64,000 bases of DNA. Origin: an uncultured Bacteroidales bacterium. Its GTDB lineage: Bacteria; Bacteroidota; Bacteroidia; Bacteroidales; F082. This document shows, piece after piece, positions 27,590 through 38,331 of this stretch (position 1 is the first letter of the stretch; each line of letters starts with the position of its first letter). The notes under the pieces are model-generated. The model saw only the letters and a list, made by a program, of their open reading frames with translations, made no database searches and was not told where the DNA came from. The stretch is from positions 1 through 64,000 of the forward strand of contig CAJOIS010000009.1 of NCBI GenBank assembly GCA_905234645.1. The letters are read 5' to 3'. The position numbers and the translations under genes are program-made.

Positions 27590-29350
27590 TTATCCTCCGA
27601 TTTCGTCCAATTCAAGCCAACGCAACTCTTTTTCGTCAAGGAGGTCCTTGATTTCCTGCAAGCGGTTGCCCATTTCTTGCAGTTTCTGATAGTCCGTCTC
27701 TCTGTTCAAGGCTTCGGTCAACATTTGTTTTTCAGCTTCAAGGTCGGCCATCTCCTGCGTCAAGGTCTCGTATTCACGTTGTTCCTTAAAGGAACGCTTC
27801 ACCTTCTCACGTTGTTTCACGGGGCGTGGTTCTTCCTTCTTCTGCGTCGATTTTTCCTTCCGCTCCTCTTTGACTTTTGCATCCAAATAGTCTTTATAAT
27901 GACTATAGTTGCCCATGAAGCCTTTCACCATGCCATCACCCTGGAAGACAAAGAGTTGATCAACGACCTCATCCATGAAGAAACGGTCGTGTGAAACCAC
28001 AAGGAGACAGCCTTTATAGCCTTGCAGGAAGTCTTCAAGCTTCTGCAAGGTCAAGAGGTCCAAGTCATTGGTAGGCTCGTCAAGGATAAGGAAATTGGGG
28101 TTCTGCACCAAAATAGTCAACAGATAGAGCCTTCTCTTCTCACCACCGCTGAGCAATGCCACAGGCTGGCGGTGCATCTTATATGGAAAGTTGAAATGCG
28201 CCAACAACTGGTCAGCGGTATAAACTTTGTCCTTGCCGTAGGTCATCACCTCAGCAATATCGCGCACTGTGCTGATGACGGTCTTGCTTTCGTCGAACTG
28301 TATGCCTTCCTGACGGTAGTAGCCGTAGGTCACGGTCTCGCCAGTCTTTACACGTCCACGGTCAGGCTGCAAGGCACCCGTGATGATATTCAAGAAGGTG
28401 GACTTGCCAACGCCATTCTTACCAATCAAGCCAATGCGCTCGCCACGTTTGAAGACATAATCGAAGTCTTTAAGAACAGTTAAGTCACCAAACGACTTCG
28501 ACACATTGCTGAGTTCCAAAATCTTGCCGCCCAAGCGTTGCATCTGCAGGCCAAACTCAAGACGTTCGTCCTGCTCCTGATACTTGGACCTTTCTTTCAG
28601 ATCATAGAAGGCATCGATGCGACTCTTCGACTTGGTGGTGCGAGCTTGCGGCATCCTGCGCATCCATTCCAACTCGTATTTCAGCAGCTGGCTGTTGCGT
28701 TCCGCAGTGGCACGTTTCACCTCCTCGCGCTCGCGACTCTTCTCCACATAATAGTCGAAGTTGCCATTGTGGGTGTACATTACACCTTGATAGAGCTCAA
28801 ATATCTTGTTGCATACCCTGTCAAGGAAATAGCGGTCGTGCGTCACCATGAGCAGCGTCATGCTCGACTGGGTGAGGAATTTCTCCAGCCACTCCACCAT
28901 CTCCACGTCGAGGTGGTTGGTGGGCTCGTCAAGGATGAGGAAATCCGGCTCATGCAACAACACCAAGGCCAAGGCCAAGCGTTTTACTTGTCCGCCCGAA
29001 AGTTCATCGACACTCTGCTCAAGGTTATCCAAGGCGAAGCGGGTCAGATACTGCCGTGCCTTAAGATGTTGTTCTTCGTTGAGGTCGGCCAACAAATCCG
29101 AAATCCGAGTCCCCGCAGGATACACGGGCAACTGCTCCAGGTAGCCGATTTTAATGTCGTTGGCGTAGGTAATCGTCCCGGAATCAGGCGACTCCTGCCC
29201 CACCAAGATCTTCAGCATCGTCGACTTGCCCGAGCCGTTGGTGGCAATCAATGCCGTCTTGTCGCCCTTTTCAATGCCAAAGGTGACATCGGCAAACAGC
29301 GTCTTGATGCCGTACGACTTGGAGATGGAATTGACCGACAGGTAATTCAT
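27590..29350 (-). CDS. ABC-F family ATP-binding protein (Uup-like)
   Basis: Two ABC domains: GSGKSTMLKILVG, LSGGQVKRLALA, GKNGVGKSTFLNIITG, LSGGEKRRLYLL; C-terminal coiled coil. Confidence 0.9.
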   Translation of the reverse strand: MNYLSVNSISKSYGIKTLFADVTFGIEKGDKTALIATNGSGKSTMLKILVGQESPDSGTITYANDIKIGYLEQLPVYPAGTRISDLLADLNEEQHLKARQYLTRFALDNLEQSVDELSGGQVKRLALALVLLHEPDFLILDEPTNHLDVEMVEWLEKFLTQSSMTLLMVTHDRYFLDRVCNKIFELYQGVMYTHNGNFDYYVEKSREREEVKRATAERNSQLLKYELEWMRRMPQARTTKSKSRIDAFYDLKERSKYQEQDERLEFGLQMQRLGGKILELSNVSKSFGDLTVLKDFDYVFKRGERIGLIGKNGVGKSTFLNIITGALQPDRGRVKTGETVTYGYYRQEGIQFDESKTVISTVRDIAEVMTYGKDKVYTADQLLAHFNFPYKMHRQPVALLSGGEKRRLYLLTILVQNPNFLILDEPTNDLDLLTLQKLEDFLQGYKGCLLVVSHDRFFMDEVVDQLFVFQGDGMVKGFMGNYSHYKDYLDAKVKEERKEKSTQKKEEPRPVKQREKVKRSFKEQREYETLTQEMADLEAEKQMLTEALNRETDYQKLQEMGNRLQEIKDLLDEKELRWLELDEIGG

Positions 29351-29811
29351 TTGGCGAAACGCTTGACGTATTCAATGGGATACTGCGACTTCTCCGAGAC
29401 CTGCTCCACCGTCATGCCCGACTCGAACAACCTCATGATGACGGCATCCATGGGCTCACCGACTTCGATGATATGAAAGTCCGGGTCATAGAAGCGGACG
29501 ACACGCTGTCCCCAAGGCGCCTCCTCTACAGGATGGACATATTGGATCTCAGGGAATTCCTTCAGGTATTCAAGGAATTTGTCGAAGTCCTTCTCCTCGA
29601 AATACAGCTCTGCGTCATTTGACTTCCTGCGGACATTGTCCGTATGGATCATCTCCTTCCATTTCTTCATCTCTTGCAGGGCGAAACCACCAGAGAATTG
29701 CACGTCCTCACCAAAGTCCATCACGACACGGTCGCCAATCACCTCTTCATAGAAAGTGATTGCCTTTTCCATGTCGGTAACCGCCAGCAGCGGGCATTTG
29801 AATTTCAGCAT
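29347..29811 (-). CDS. VOC/glyoxalase family protein
   Basis: PLLAVTDMEKAITFYEEVIGDRVVMDFG. Confidence 0.8.
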   Translation of the reverse strand: MLKFKCPLLAVTDMEKAITFYEEVIGDRVVMDFGEDVQFSGGFALQEMKKWKEMIHTDNVRRKSNDAELYFEEKDFDKFLEYLKEFPEIQYVHPVEEAPWGQRVVRFYDPDFHIIEVGEPMDAVIMRLFESGMTVEQVSEKSQYPIEYVKRFAK

Positions 29812-29844
29812 ATTTCTTAGTTTTGATATTGCAAAAATAAAAAA

Positions 29845-29870
29845 AGCCTCGCATCCGAAGACACGAGGCT
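29845..29870. terminator. Hairpin terminator
   Basis: AGCCTCG catccgaagaca CGAGGCT flanked by A/T tracts. Confidence 0.7.
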
Positions 29871-29887
29871 ATATCTTTTATGAAAAA

Positions 29888-31048
29888 TCATTTCTTCTTC
29901 TCCTTAGGCAACACGGAGAACTTGTAGATACAGAGTTGGTGATACGTGTCGCCAGGATTCAAAACCGGCTTGGGAGCCAATGTGCTGTGGTTGATGGCAT
30001 CCGGGAAATACTGGGTTTCGAGTGCCAGACCTTCACGCATGTTCAAAGGCTTGCCGCACTTGCCAATTCCCTTGCCGTCGAAAAAGTTGCCGCTATAAAA
30101 CTGCAAGCCCACCTGGTCGCTCCAAACCTGCAGCTCACGACCGCTTTCAGGCTCCGTCAGCGTGGCATTCCAAGCATATTCCTTCGGGCTTGTCTTATCC
30201 ATAATCCAGTTGTGGTCGTAACCCTTGGCGTTCTTCAGCTGCTCGTCGTCGGCAGCGATGTTGTCGCCGATACGATGCTTCTCACGGAAATCAAACGGGG
30301 TCTCTTTCACGCCAGAGAACTTACCTGTCGGAACGATGTGTTCGTCAATGGTGGTCATGTAGCGCGAGTTGATCTGAAGCTCGTGATCAATGATGGTGCC
30401 ATTGCCCTCACCCTTCAGGTTGAAGAAGGAATGGTGTGAAAAGTTACACAAGGTCGGGGCGTCAGTGGTGGCGGAATAGCGGATGACAAACTGGTTGTCG
30501 TGCGTCAAAGTATAGCTCATCGTCACCTCGAGGTTGCCGGGGAAACCATCCTCACCGTCGGCAAACACGGTGTGCATCTGAATCACGCTGTCGTTAGTGG
30601 AAACCACGTCCCACACGCGCTTGTCGGCACCGATGAGGCCGCCGTGAAGCGTGTTCTCACCATCGTTTTTCGTCAACTGGTATTCAACGCCGTTCAAAGT
30701 AAAGGTGCCATTGGAAATGCGGTTGGCGCAACGGCCCACCACAGCGCCAAGATAGCGCTCACCATTGTTGTTCAGATATTTGTCGATATGATCATAACCC
30801 AAGACGATGTCTTCAAAACTGCCACGTCTGTCGGGCATCCACAAGGCGACAACACGACCACCGTAGTTGGTGACCTGCATCGTCAGGAAACCATTGTGCA
30901 AGGTATATAACGACACTTGTTTTCCATCCACTTCCTTGTTGAAGTTCTCGGTTGGAATCAGTTTGACTTCTTTCTTGTGGCTGCAACCTACTAACAATAA
31001 GGCAATTGCAAAAATCAATAACGCTTTTTTCATCTTTTTCGATTTCAA
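29888..31048 (-). CDS. Exported/lipoprotein aldose 1-epimerase
   Basis: LLVGCSHKK lipobox; GALM motifs VVGRCANRISNGTFTLNG, NFSHHSFFNLKGEG. Confidence 0.9.
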   Translation of the reverse strand: MKSKKMKKALLIFAIALLLVGCSHKKEVKLIPTENFNKEVDGKQVSLYTLHNGFLTMQVTNYGGRVVALWMPDRRGSFEDIVLGYDHIDKYLNNNGERYLGAVVGRCANRISNGTFTLNGVEYQLTKNDGENTLHGGLIGADKRVWDVVSTNDSVIQMHTVFADGEDGFPGNLEVTMSYTLTHDNQFVIRYSATTDAPTLCNFSHHSFFNLKGEGNGTIIDHELQINSRYMTTIDEHIVPTGKFSGVKETPFDFREKHRIGDNIAADDEQLKNAKGYDHNWIMDKTSPKEYAWNATLTEPESGRELQVWSDQVGLQFYSGNFFDGKGIGKCGKPLNMREGLALETQYFPDAINHSTLAPKPVLNPGDTYHQLCIYKFSVLPKEKKK

Positions 31049-31107
31049 ATCTGGTGATTTTGGAGCGGCAAAATTACAAAAACTCTTTCATCCGTGCAAA
31101 CACAATT

Positions 31108-32559
31108 TTATTTTGTTCTCGCAACACATTGATAATCAATGGTCTTATGTCGTTTTAGGAATTCTATCAGCATTTCCTCCGATGTCATGAAGGTGCTCCT
31201 ACCCTCGTCAACACTCTCAATGATAACGGTGGAAGCCATAAAGCTGTTAAAGGCCACCTTATATGTCTTCTTCGTCGAGAAGTTGTCGCCCTCCATATTG
31301 ATCCAAACATTCCTGCCATCGTCACCCACCGTATAGGTCATACCCGACACAAATGATGGATTTCCACCGTTTTTCCTGTAGGAGTTAAGGATGAACTTCT
31401 TCAACTGCTCACCTGTCATCTGATACACAACCACTTCGTTGTTGAACGGGTCAATGGAATAGACATCCTTCACCGTGATGGGGCCTTTCTTAAGATGGTT
31501 GGCTCGCACACCACCCGGGTTCTGGAAGGCGAAGTCGGCACCACTGACTTCACGTATGGCATCGGCTATCATGCTACCTAACTCTTCCTGATTCTCAAAC
31601 TTGGTCAATGCCGTGGCGATAGGCTGGTTCAACGCCGGCGTGTCGTTAAATTCGCTCACCAGTTTCTGGATTTCGGGATTCACCTTCCACACCTTGTTGA
31701 CATCCAATACGATAGCTTCCTTCCTTACCACCTTATGGTCTTTCACTGTCAGCTTCACCAAAGTGGCATATTTCAGGTGCGAGCCCGACTGCGTGATCAA
31801 CACACCATTGGTCTCGGAAGGATTTTCTACTAAGGTGTGTGTATGTCCGCCTATGATGACATCAAGCCAAGGATTGGATTGAGCCAGTTCCATGTCGTCC
31901 TCGTAGCCGCAATGCGAAAGCATGATCACCACATCATTTTGGTTTCTTAGGTATTTGTACTCTGGCACAACCTCTCCAGGACGCCTGAAACTCACCTTGG
32001 CCACATTATTGGGATGTGCGCTCGGGATGCCGTCGTGGCCCACCTCAAGCATGCCAACCACCGCCATCTTCACGCCCTGACGCTCGATGGTGACAAACGG
32101 ATTGACATCAAGGTCGACCGTTACAGGAACGACGACATTGGCACACAGGAACGGGAAATGGGCACGCTTGATGTCGCCCTGTAAGCCGGCAATATTCGAG
32201 TCAAACTCATGGTTGCCAACAGCACTCATGTCAAAACCTGTGCGGTTCATCAACTCGATTATGGGATAGTTGACCGGATCGTATTGGTCGTTGATGGGAT
32301 TGCCCGTGCGGTTGTCACCCGCGGAAAGCAGAAGCAAGTCGGGATAGACGGCTCTCAAGCTGTCGACCAAAGCGGCAAACTTGGGGAATTGGTCGATGCT
32401 GGCGTGCATGTCGTTGACAGAAAGGATGGCAATTTCCGTTGCTCCTTCAACGGATTGGGTTTCAACGGGTTTAGGCTGATCCTCAGACTGGTTGCGGAGG
32501 ACGAGAAACAAGACTATCGCCAACAAAGCGAACATCAACAGCAGTTTCTTTTTATTCAT
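31108..32559 (-). CDS. 5'-nucleotidase / UDP-sugar hydrolase-like metallophosphoesterase
   Basis: AILSVNDMHASID; SAGDNRTGNP; VGNHEFDSN; GGHTHTLVENP. Confidence 0.9.
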   Translation of the reverse strand: MNKKKLLLMFALLAIVLFLVLRNQSEDQPKPVETQSVEGATEIAILSVNDMHASIDQFPKFAALVDSLRAVYPDLLLLSAGDNRTGNPINDQYDPVNYPIIELMNRTGFDMSAVGNHEFDSNIAGLQGDIKRAHFPFLCANVVVPVTVDLDVNPFVTIERQGVKMAVVGMLEVGHDGIPSAHPNNVAKVSFRRPGEVVPEYKYLRNQNDVVIMLSHCGYEDDMELAQSNPWLDVIIGGHTHTLVENPSETNGVLITQSGSHLKYATLVKLTVKDHKVVRKEAIVLDVNKVWKVNPEIQKLVSEFNDTPALNQPIATALTKFENQEELGSMIADAIREVSGADFAFQNPGGVRANHLKKGPITVKDVYSIDPFNNEVVVYQMTGEQLKKFILNSYRKNGGNPSFVSGMTYTVGDDGRNVWINMEGDNFSTKKTYKVAFNSFMASTVIIESVDEGRSTFMTSEEMLIEFLKRHKTIDYQCVARTK

Positions 32560-32618
32560 AGGTCAATGGTGTTTTAATTGGTGGCAAATTTAGGAAAAAG
32601 TTTTATTTTTGCGGCATC

Positions 32619-35081
32619 ATGGCGAAGAAAAGCAGAAACGAATACCCGAGCGGAAGCAGGACTAGCTGGAAGGTGGTACTCACATACCTCTTCGTCATGG
32701 CCCTTTGCGCGGCTTTGTTCTATTATATCTCCAACCTGCGCAACAGCATAGAGAACCAACGTTCCAACATCAACGAGCAGCATGACGCCCTCAACTGGGT
32801 CAACCAATTCACCAAGAATGTGCATGCAGCCCAGAATGCCGCCAACCTATACGCCTTTACCGAACAAGCCAGATACAGGAAGGAATTCAACACCTATCGC
32901 GATGCCATCAAGGTGCAAACCGACTCGCTTATGGCATTTGAAATCAGCGATGACAACAAAATGCTCGTGAATGAGATAAGCAATCTCATCAGAAGCAAAG
33001 GCAAAATCAGCAATGAGCTGTCAAAACAATTTCACGATTTCAACCCGTTGGCTGAATTCGACCGCACCATCGACGGTTACATCCCACCGGAACCGCACCT
33101 AGAAGATGAGATTGTGGTCACCACGGTTTCGAAAGACACCATCGTCCGTGTTCCAAGGGCCGCAGAAAAGAAAGGCTTCTGGAAACGCGTGGGCAAGGTG
33201 TTCAAACCGAATGAGACGGTGGAAGACAGCCTCGTCCACATCTCCATCGAACGCTCCGACACGCTTCACATCCAGCGGCAGCGCCCCGACTCCCTCACCA
33301 TCCTCGCCGATCTGCGCGTGCTCTCTGACAAGGCCAAGAAGGAGTATTGGGACAAAATCAAGGAATACGAGAAAAAGACACAGGAGCTGGTCCAGGCCGA
33401 CAACCAACTCTCGGAACAGATTTCCTCCCTGCTGATACGCCTCAACCAGGAAATCCTTAACTCCACCATCAGCGAAATCGAGAAAAGCGAAAAAATCATC
33501 GATGAAAACACCCATTATTCCATCCTTATCGGCGCCGTCACACTAGGCCTTATCATCATTTTCATCATACTGATTATCAGCGATGTAAACAAAGGATACA
33601 GGGCACGCCGTGCGGCTGAAGAGGCCAAAAGGAAGACCGAGGAAATCATGGAAAGCCGCCATAAACTGCTGCTCTCGGTATCGCACGACATCAAGACCCC
33701 ACTGAGCTCCATCCTTGGCAATGTGGAACTCATGGACAAGACAGGTAACGAAAAGGAAATCAACTCAATACAGCAGTCCGCCGACCATATCCTCAACCTA
33801 TTGAACAACCTGTTGGAGTATTCGAGCCTTGAACAAGGCAAGCTGCAAGTCAGCAATGAAGCCTTCAATTTCAGGCAACTCTGCGATGAAACAGCAGAGA
33901 TGTTTGAGTCCATTGCCCGCCACAAGAACCTGCAATTCATCTATGAGCCTAGCGTTGAAAACAGCTGTACCATCCTATCCGACAGACTGAAAATCAAGCA
34001 GATACTTAGCAACTTGATTTCCAACGGCATTAAATACACCCTCGAAGGCAGCGTCACCTTCAAGGCGAGGATGGGACGTAACTTGGTAGTGTTCGACATC
34101 ACCGACACAGGCATGGGCATTCCGCAGGATAAGCTGGAAGAGGTGTTCAAGCCCTTCGTCCGCATCGAAACCTACAACCAGTTCGCCGAAGGCAGCGGTT
34201 ATGGCATGTCGGTTGTCAAAGGTCTTGTCGATTTGCTTGGCGGTGAGATCCACATCGATTCAGAAGTAGGAAAAGGCACCCATTTTGAGGTCAGGATTCC
34301 TGTCGGAGAAGTGGACAATGAACTTAAAGAAAAAGATGAAGTAAATAAAGACAACAATAAATCGCTCAATATTTTAGTTATCGACGATGACAACACATTG
34401 CTCTCCGTCATCGACACCATGTTGCACCGGCTGGGGCATCAAGCCATTGCCTGTCGTTCCAAAAGCGATATCGAAGGCGCCATTGCACAAGTTACTGATT
34501 ACGACTACATTCTGACTGACCGCGAAATGGGTGCTGTGACTGGCAACGACATCCTACATCTTTTTAAGGAGGCTGATGCTTCAAAGCCCGTCATCCTGAT
34601 GACGGCCCGAATGGAATACACCAACGAGATGGCCAAGAAAGAAGGTTTTGATGGCTTCCTACAGAAGCCATTCAATATGAAACAGTTGGAATCTATGTTC
34701 GGAAGTGTTGCTTTAAGCGATGATGCGGGCGAAACTGCCTTCCCAGACTTCCCTGGATTCAGTGAAATGATGGGCAACGACAAGGAGGCCATGACCGACA
34801 TTCTCACCGCTTTCGTACAATCGACAGCCGACGATTTGGTTTTAATGAACACTTTAATTGAAAAGTCGGATTTCGTTGAAATGCAGAGTCTTTGCCACAA
34901 GATGCTTCCCATGTTCAAGCAATTGGAACGCGACACCGCCTTCCTCTCCAGGATGAACGAGTTGCGCGGCAAAGAAAAGAAAGAAAAACACTACCGTAAA
35001 TGGAAGGAAGACGCCCGTCAATTCATGGCACAAACCGACGAATTGATGGACTTGCTAGCCGAAAAATACGGAATCTGCTGA
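32619..35081 (+). CDS. Hybrid sensor histidine kinase with receiver and Hpt-like domain
   Basis: SVSHDIKTPLSSILGNVELM; HATPase; LVIDDDNTLLSVID receiver; C-terminal LCHKMLPMFKQLE. Confidence 0.9.
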   Translation: MAKKSRNEYPSGSRTSWKVVLTYLFVMALCAALFYYISNLRNSIENQRSNINEQHDALNWVNQFTKNVHAAQNAANLYAFTEQARYRKEFNTYRDAIKVQTDSLMAFEISDDNKMLVNEISNLIRSKGKISNELSKQFHDFNPLAEFDRTIDGYIPPEPHLEDEIVVTTVSKDTIVRVPRAAEKKGFWKRVGKVFKPNETVEDSLVHISIERSDTLHIQRQRPDSLTILADLRVLSDKAKKEYWDKIKEYEKKTQELVQADNQLSEQISSLLIRLNQEILNSTISEIEKSEKIIDENTHYSILIGAVTLGLIIIFIILIISDVNKGYRARRAAEEAKRKTEEIMESRHKLLLSVSHDIKTPLSSILGNVELMDKTGNEKEINSIQQSADHILNLLNNLLEYSSLEQGKLQVSNEAFNFRQLCDETAEMFESIARHKNLQFIYEPSVENSCTILSDRLKIKQILSNLISNGIKYTLEGSVTFKARMGRNLVVFDITDTGMGIPQDKLEEVFKPFVRIETYNQFAEGSGYGMSVVKGLVDLLGGEIHIDSEVGKGTHFEVRIPVGEVDNELKEKDEVNKDNNKSLNILVIDDDNTLLSVIDTMLHRLGHQAIACRSKSDIEGAIAQVTDYDYILTDREMGAVTGNDILHLFKEADASKPVILMTARMEYTNEMAKKEGFDGFLQKPFNMKQLESMFGSVALSDDAGETAFPDFPGFSEMMGNDKEAMTDILTAFVQSTADDLVLMNTLIEKSDFVEMQSLCHKMLPMFKQLERDTAFLSRMNELRGKEKKEKHYRKWKEDARQFMAQTDELMDLLAEKYGIC

Positions 35082-35855
35082 TTATTTGGCAAGATGGAAG
35101 CGATAACCATCCCAGACGAACTCTCTCTCCTCTTTTCCCTTGACAGAATACACCGTTGCTTTGATGTTTTTGCCCGTACGGGGTAACGACAGCTCCACCA
35201 CAGGACGATCTTCGAACCATTGGCTAAATTCCGCCGCATTCATCTGTAATCTCTTGCCGGTTACATGGTCGTTGGCATAGTACCATTCTTCACCGTCAAA
35301 CTCATATCCCTTGGACGGTGTCAAGCTGGACACTTCCTCAAAATCCATGGCATCAGGAATAGTAACCAACTTATGCGAGGTTTTGTCGTATAAATAGAAG
35401 ATGATCCCATCATACTCCCACTCGTCATGTGGCACGCCATTGACGGTACCGCCCGTGTTCTCAGCGAACACCTTATGCTTGCCATCTGCACAATTCCACA
35501 CTACCATCTCCACAAAAATGGTGTTACGAAAGATTTCGGCGGCCTCTTCGGCGTCGAATTCTTCAACGTACTCCATGTCATACCTGAAATAACCGTTCTT
35601 CTCGTCTAGAAGAATAGTAGCGCCTTCAGGCAAAGGCTTGTTCTGGAGATAAAGATTCCAAGCTTCGCTCATAGGACCACTCACCTCGTCCTCAGGTTCG
35701 GCGAGCATGTAGGAAACGAACTCCTTAATGGTTCCGGTTTTTCCAAAAGTTCCGACTTCATACATGTAGTCCTTTTCATAAGGCAGTTGTGCATGCGAGT
35801 TCAAGCCGAGAAGCATCACTATTGCTCCACAGACAATCAGAGAGATGTTTTTCAT
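35082..35855 (-). CDS. Secreted hypothetical protein
   Basis: Signal peptide MKNISLIVCGAIVMLLGLNSHAQ. Confidence 0.6.
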   Translation of the reverse strand: MKNISLIVCGAIVMLLGLNSHAQLPYEKDYMYEVGTFGKTGTIKEFVSYMLAEPEDEVSGPMSEAWNLYLQNKPLPEGATILLDEKNGYFRYDMEYVEEFDAEEAAEIFRNTIFVEMVVWNCADGKHKVFAENTGGTVNGVPHDEWEYDGIIFYLYDKTSHKLVTIPDAMDFEEVSSLTPSKGYEFDGEEWYYANDHVTGKRLQMNAAEFSQWFEDRPVVELSLPRTGKNIKATVYSVKGKEEREFVWDGYRFHLAK

Positions 35856-35871
35856 AGTAGAATTGTATTAA

Positions 35872-37209
35872 TTAGAGTTCTATTCCGTAAAGATGCATCT
35901 TATTATATAAGGTCTTGCGGTCGATCTGCAGGAGTTTGGCGGCCACAGTCTTGTTGCCTCTCGCCTTCTGCAAGGCGGCCTCGATCTGTTCCTTCTCGTG
36001 TTCCGGACGCAAGGCCCAGTCGTCCTCGTCTGTGGCGATGACGGTCTTCTTATTGGGCGCGCTAAACACTGGCAGGTCGTCCATCTCGATGTTCTCACCC
36101 TCGGCGAAGAGCACGCAACGGCGCAACACGTTACGTAGCTCGCGCAAGTTGCCGTTCCAACGCTGTTCCTTCATACGTTGCAAGGCGTCAACTGAGATGC
36201 CTTTCACGTTCTTTCCCAACTCCTCGTTGGCCTGACGGATGAAGAACGACGTCAACTCGTCGAAGTCCTCCAAGCGGTCGCGCAACGGCGGCACCTCGAT
36301 GGCGAACTCGTTGATCCTATGAAACAGATCCTGACGGAAACGCCCTTCCTCGATGGCTTGCTCTAGATTCTCGTTGGTGGCCGCCAATATACGCACATCC
36401 ACGTGGATGTCGGTAGCCGAGCCAACAGGCCTCACTTTTTGTTCCTGCAAGGCACGCAACAGCTGCATCTGCACCTCATAAGGCAGGTTGCCCACCTCGT
36501 CGAGGAACACAGTGCCGCCTTTGGCTTGCTCAAAGACCCCCTTCTTGTCGGCGATGGCAGAGGTGAACGAGCCTTTCAGATGACCGAACAACTCGCTGGG
36601 CGCCAGTTCCTTGGAAAGGCTTCCACAATCCACGGGGATGAAGGGGCCATCCTTGTATTGGCTCAAGTCGTGTATCATGCGGGCAATGTATTCCTTGCCG
36701 GTGCCACTCTCTCCGAGAATCAGCACCGAGAACTTGGTCGGCGCCACCAATTCCACATGTTTGTAGAGTCTTTGCATGGCAGGGCTTTCACCTCTCACCC
36801 ATTGCTTGTTGCCGGGAATGAAAGGCTCAGTAGCCTCTTCGTCGGTCGACTCCAAGGCGGCAGCGATCTTCTCCTCCAAAACGCTCGGGTTGATGGGTTT
36901 CTTGAGGTAGTCGAAAGCACCAAGTTTCATTGCCGACACGGCGGTCTGCACCTCGGCATAGCCCGTCATCACAATGATCGGCACCTTGCTCTTCAGCTTC
37001 TCACGCACCCATGTCATCAAAATGATGCCGTCGCCATCGGGCAGACGCAAATCGGTCAGGATCAAGCCGAAGTCCCCATTGGAAATCTCGACCTTCGCCT
37101 GTTCGTATCGCGATGCCAACACGGCCTCATAACCGTTCTTCTTCAGCCAGGTCTGAATCATCATGCCGAAGGAGGCATCGTCTTCCACAACTAGAATTCT
37201 ACATTTCAT
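35872..37209 (-). CDS. NtrC-family sigma-54-dependent response regulator
   Basis: MKCRILVVEDDASFGMMI receiver; GESGTGKEYIARMIH; GSFTSA; C-terminal Fis-type HTH. Confidence 0.95.
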   Translation of the reverse strand: MKCRILVVEDDASFGMMIQTWLKKNGYEAVLASRYEQAKVEISNGDFGLILTDLRLPDGDGIILMTWVREKLKSKVPIIVMTGYAEVQTAVSAMKLGAFDYLKKPINPSVLEEKIAAALESTDEEATEPFIPGNKQWVRGESPAMQRLYKHVELVAPTKFSVLILGESGTGKEYIARMIHDLSQYKDGPFIPVDCGSLSKELAPSELFGHLKGSFTSAIADKKGVFEQAKGGTVFLDEVGNLPYEVQMQLLRALQEQKVRPVGSATDIHVDVRILAATNENLEQAIEEGRFRQDLFHRINEFAIEVPPLRDRLEDFDELTSFFIRQANEELGKNVKGISVDALQRMKEQRWNGNLRELRNVLRRCVLFAEGENIEMDDLPVFSAPNKKTVIATDEDDWALRPEHEKEQIEAALQKARGNKTVAAKLLQIDRKTLYNKMHLYGIEL

Positions 37210-37262
37210 GTCGCAAAAGTAACAAAATTCCGTTGATTCCACAAAATTACACACAAAAAAAA

Positions 37263-37287
37263 GCCTCACATTGGGGAAATGTGAGGC
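37263..37287. terminator. Hairpin terminator
   Basis: GCCTCACATT tgggg AATGTGAGGC. Confidence 0.75.
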
Positions 37288-37332
37288 AATTTAAAAAAAA
37301 TTGAAAACGAGCAGTTCCGTTAGAAACGGATT

Positions 37333-38220
37333 TTATTTGATGGAAACTACCAAATAATTCGACATACTCCAGAAAGCTTCCTTGTCGAGGATCTGCAGCA
37401 CCTTGGCGCCGCTTTCCTCTTCGTTGACTTGGTAACTGTTTTCCGGATGGTTGGTCATGATTTTAGGCTTCTTGGTGTTCAAGGGGATAATCTCCAAGTC
37501 GCGCTTGTTGCCTTGCACAAACTGGCTTTTATCGAAGCCCTGTTTTGAAATCTCACTGGACTGAAATAGACCTCCCTTGCTGACAACGCCTTTCTCCACA
37601 AGCACATCTTGAGGTGCGATGCACACCCAAACGGTATTCAACATGGCGTCCTGGCTTTCGATGGTGGCCTGCTGTGCCGCATTCTGAACACTCATCACGT
37701 CAAGGTTGGAATTCAAAGCATCGATATCCTCATTAAGATTGGAAACCTGTTCGTTCAGGTTGGCAATTTCTTGGCGACTTTGCTGCAGCTCCTCCCTCAG
37801 GTTATTGATGAACACGTCCTTCTCTTCCAGCTGCTTCTTCAAGCGGCTCACGGTTTGGTTCAAGGCCTTAGACGTGGCACCCTGCTCAGCAAGTTGTTTC
37901 TCAAGCTTATCGATCTTATTACGGTTCTCCTGCAAAGTCTGCTGGATAGCGTTGATTTCCGAAACAGCCCTGTTGGTGTTGCCTTCCATATTCTCCATCA
38001 TGATGATGTTTTCTTGGGCGCGCACCGATTCAAGGGCATTCTCAATCTCGTTGATAGTATTCAAAGCCTGGTCGAAGCCGCCTTTGGCTGCAACGGCCTC
38101 GGTATAAAGGGAGTCACGCTCAGCGAGAAGGGTTTGGTACTTCTCCGAACGTTCCACATCACATGAAGCCACCGCAAACAGCAGCACCGAAAGAGGCACA
38201 AACAAAAACTTTGATTTCAT
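37333..38220 (-). CDS. Coiled-coil lipoprotein of unknown function
   Basis: LLFAVASCDVERSEK lipobox; long heptad-rich central region. Confidence 0.65.
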   Translation of the reverse strand: MKSKFLFVPLSVLLFAVASCDVERSEKYQTLLAERDSLYTEAVAAKGGFDQALNTINEIENALESVRAQENIIMMENMEGNTNRAVSEINAIQQTLQENRNKIDKLEKQLAEQGATSKALNQTVSRLKKQLEEKDVFINNLREELQQSRQEIANLNEQVSNLNEDIDALNSNLDVMSVQNAAQQATIESQDAMLNTVWVCIAPQDVLVEKGVVSKGGLFQSSEISKQGFDKSQFVQGNKRDLEIIPLNTKKPKIMTNHPENSYQVNEEESGAKVLQILDKEAFWSMSNYLVVSIK

Positions 38221-38331
38221 AGGTTTGAATCTTTGTCATTTTTCTTAGCATATTTCATACCTAAATTTATTAATAATTTATAAATTATTCATTATCAACA
38301 TATTACAACTAATTTCACAGCATAACAAAAT

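Noticed and set aside
28538-29476. 312-aa plus-strand ORF opposite the ABC-F gene
   Set aside because: Shadow ORF of a well-recognised ABC-F protein.
36403-37194. 263-aa plus-strand ORF opposite the NtrC regulator
   Set aside because: Shadow ORF; receiver and AAA motifs are on the minus strand.
32619-37209. Hybrid kinase and NtrC regulator as a novel signalling pair
   Set aside because: Adjacent convergent two-component genes of standard architecture are common in Bacteroidales; nothing in the sequence marks them as unusual.
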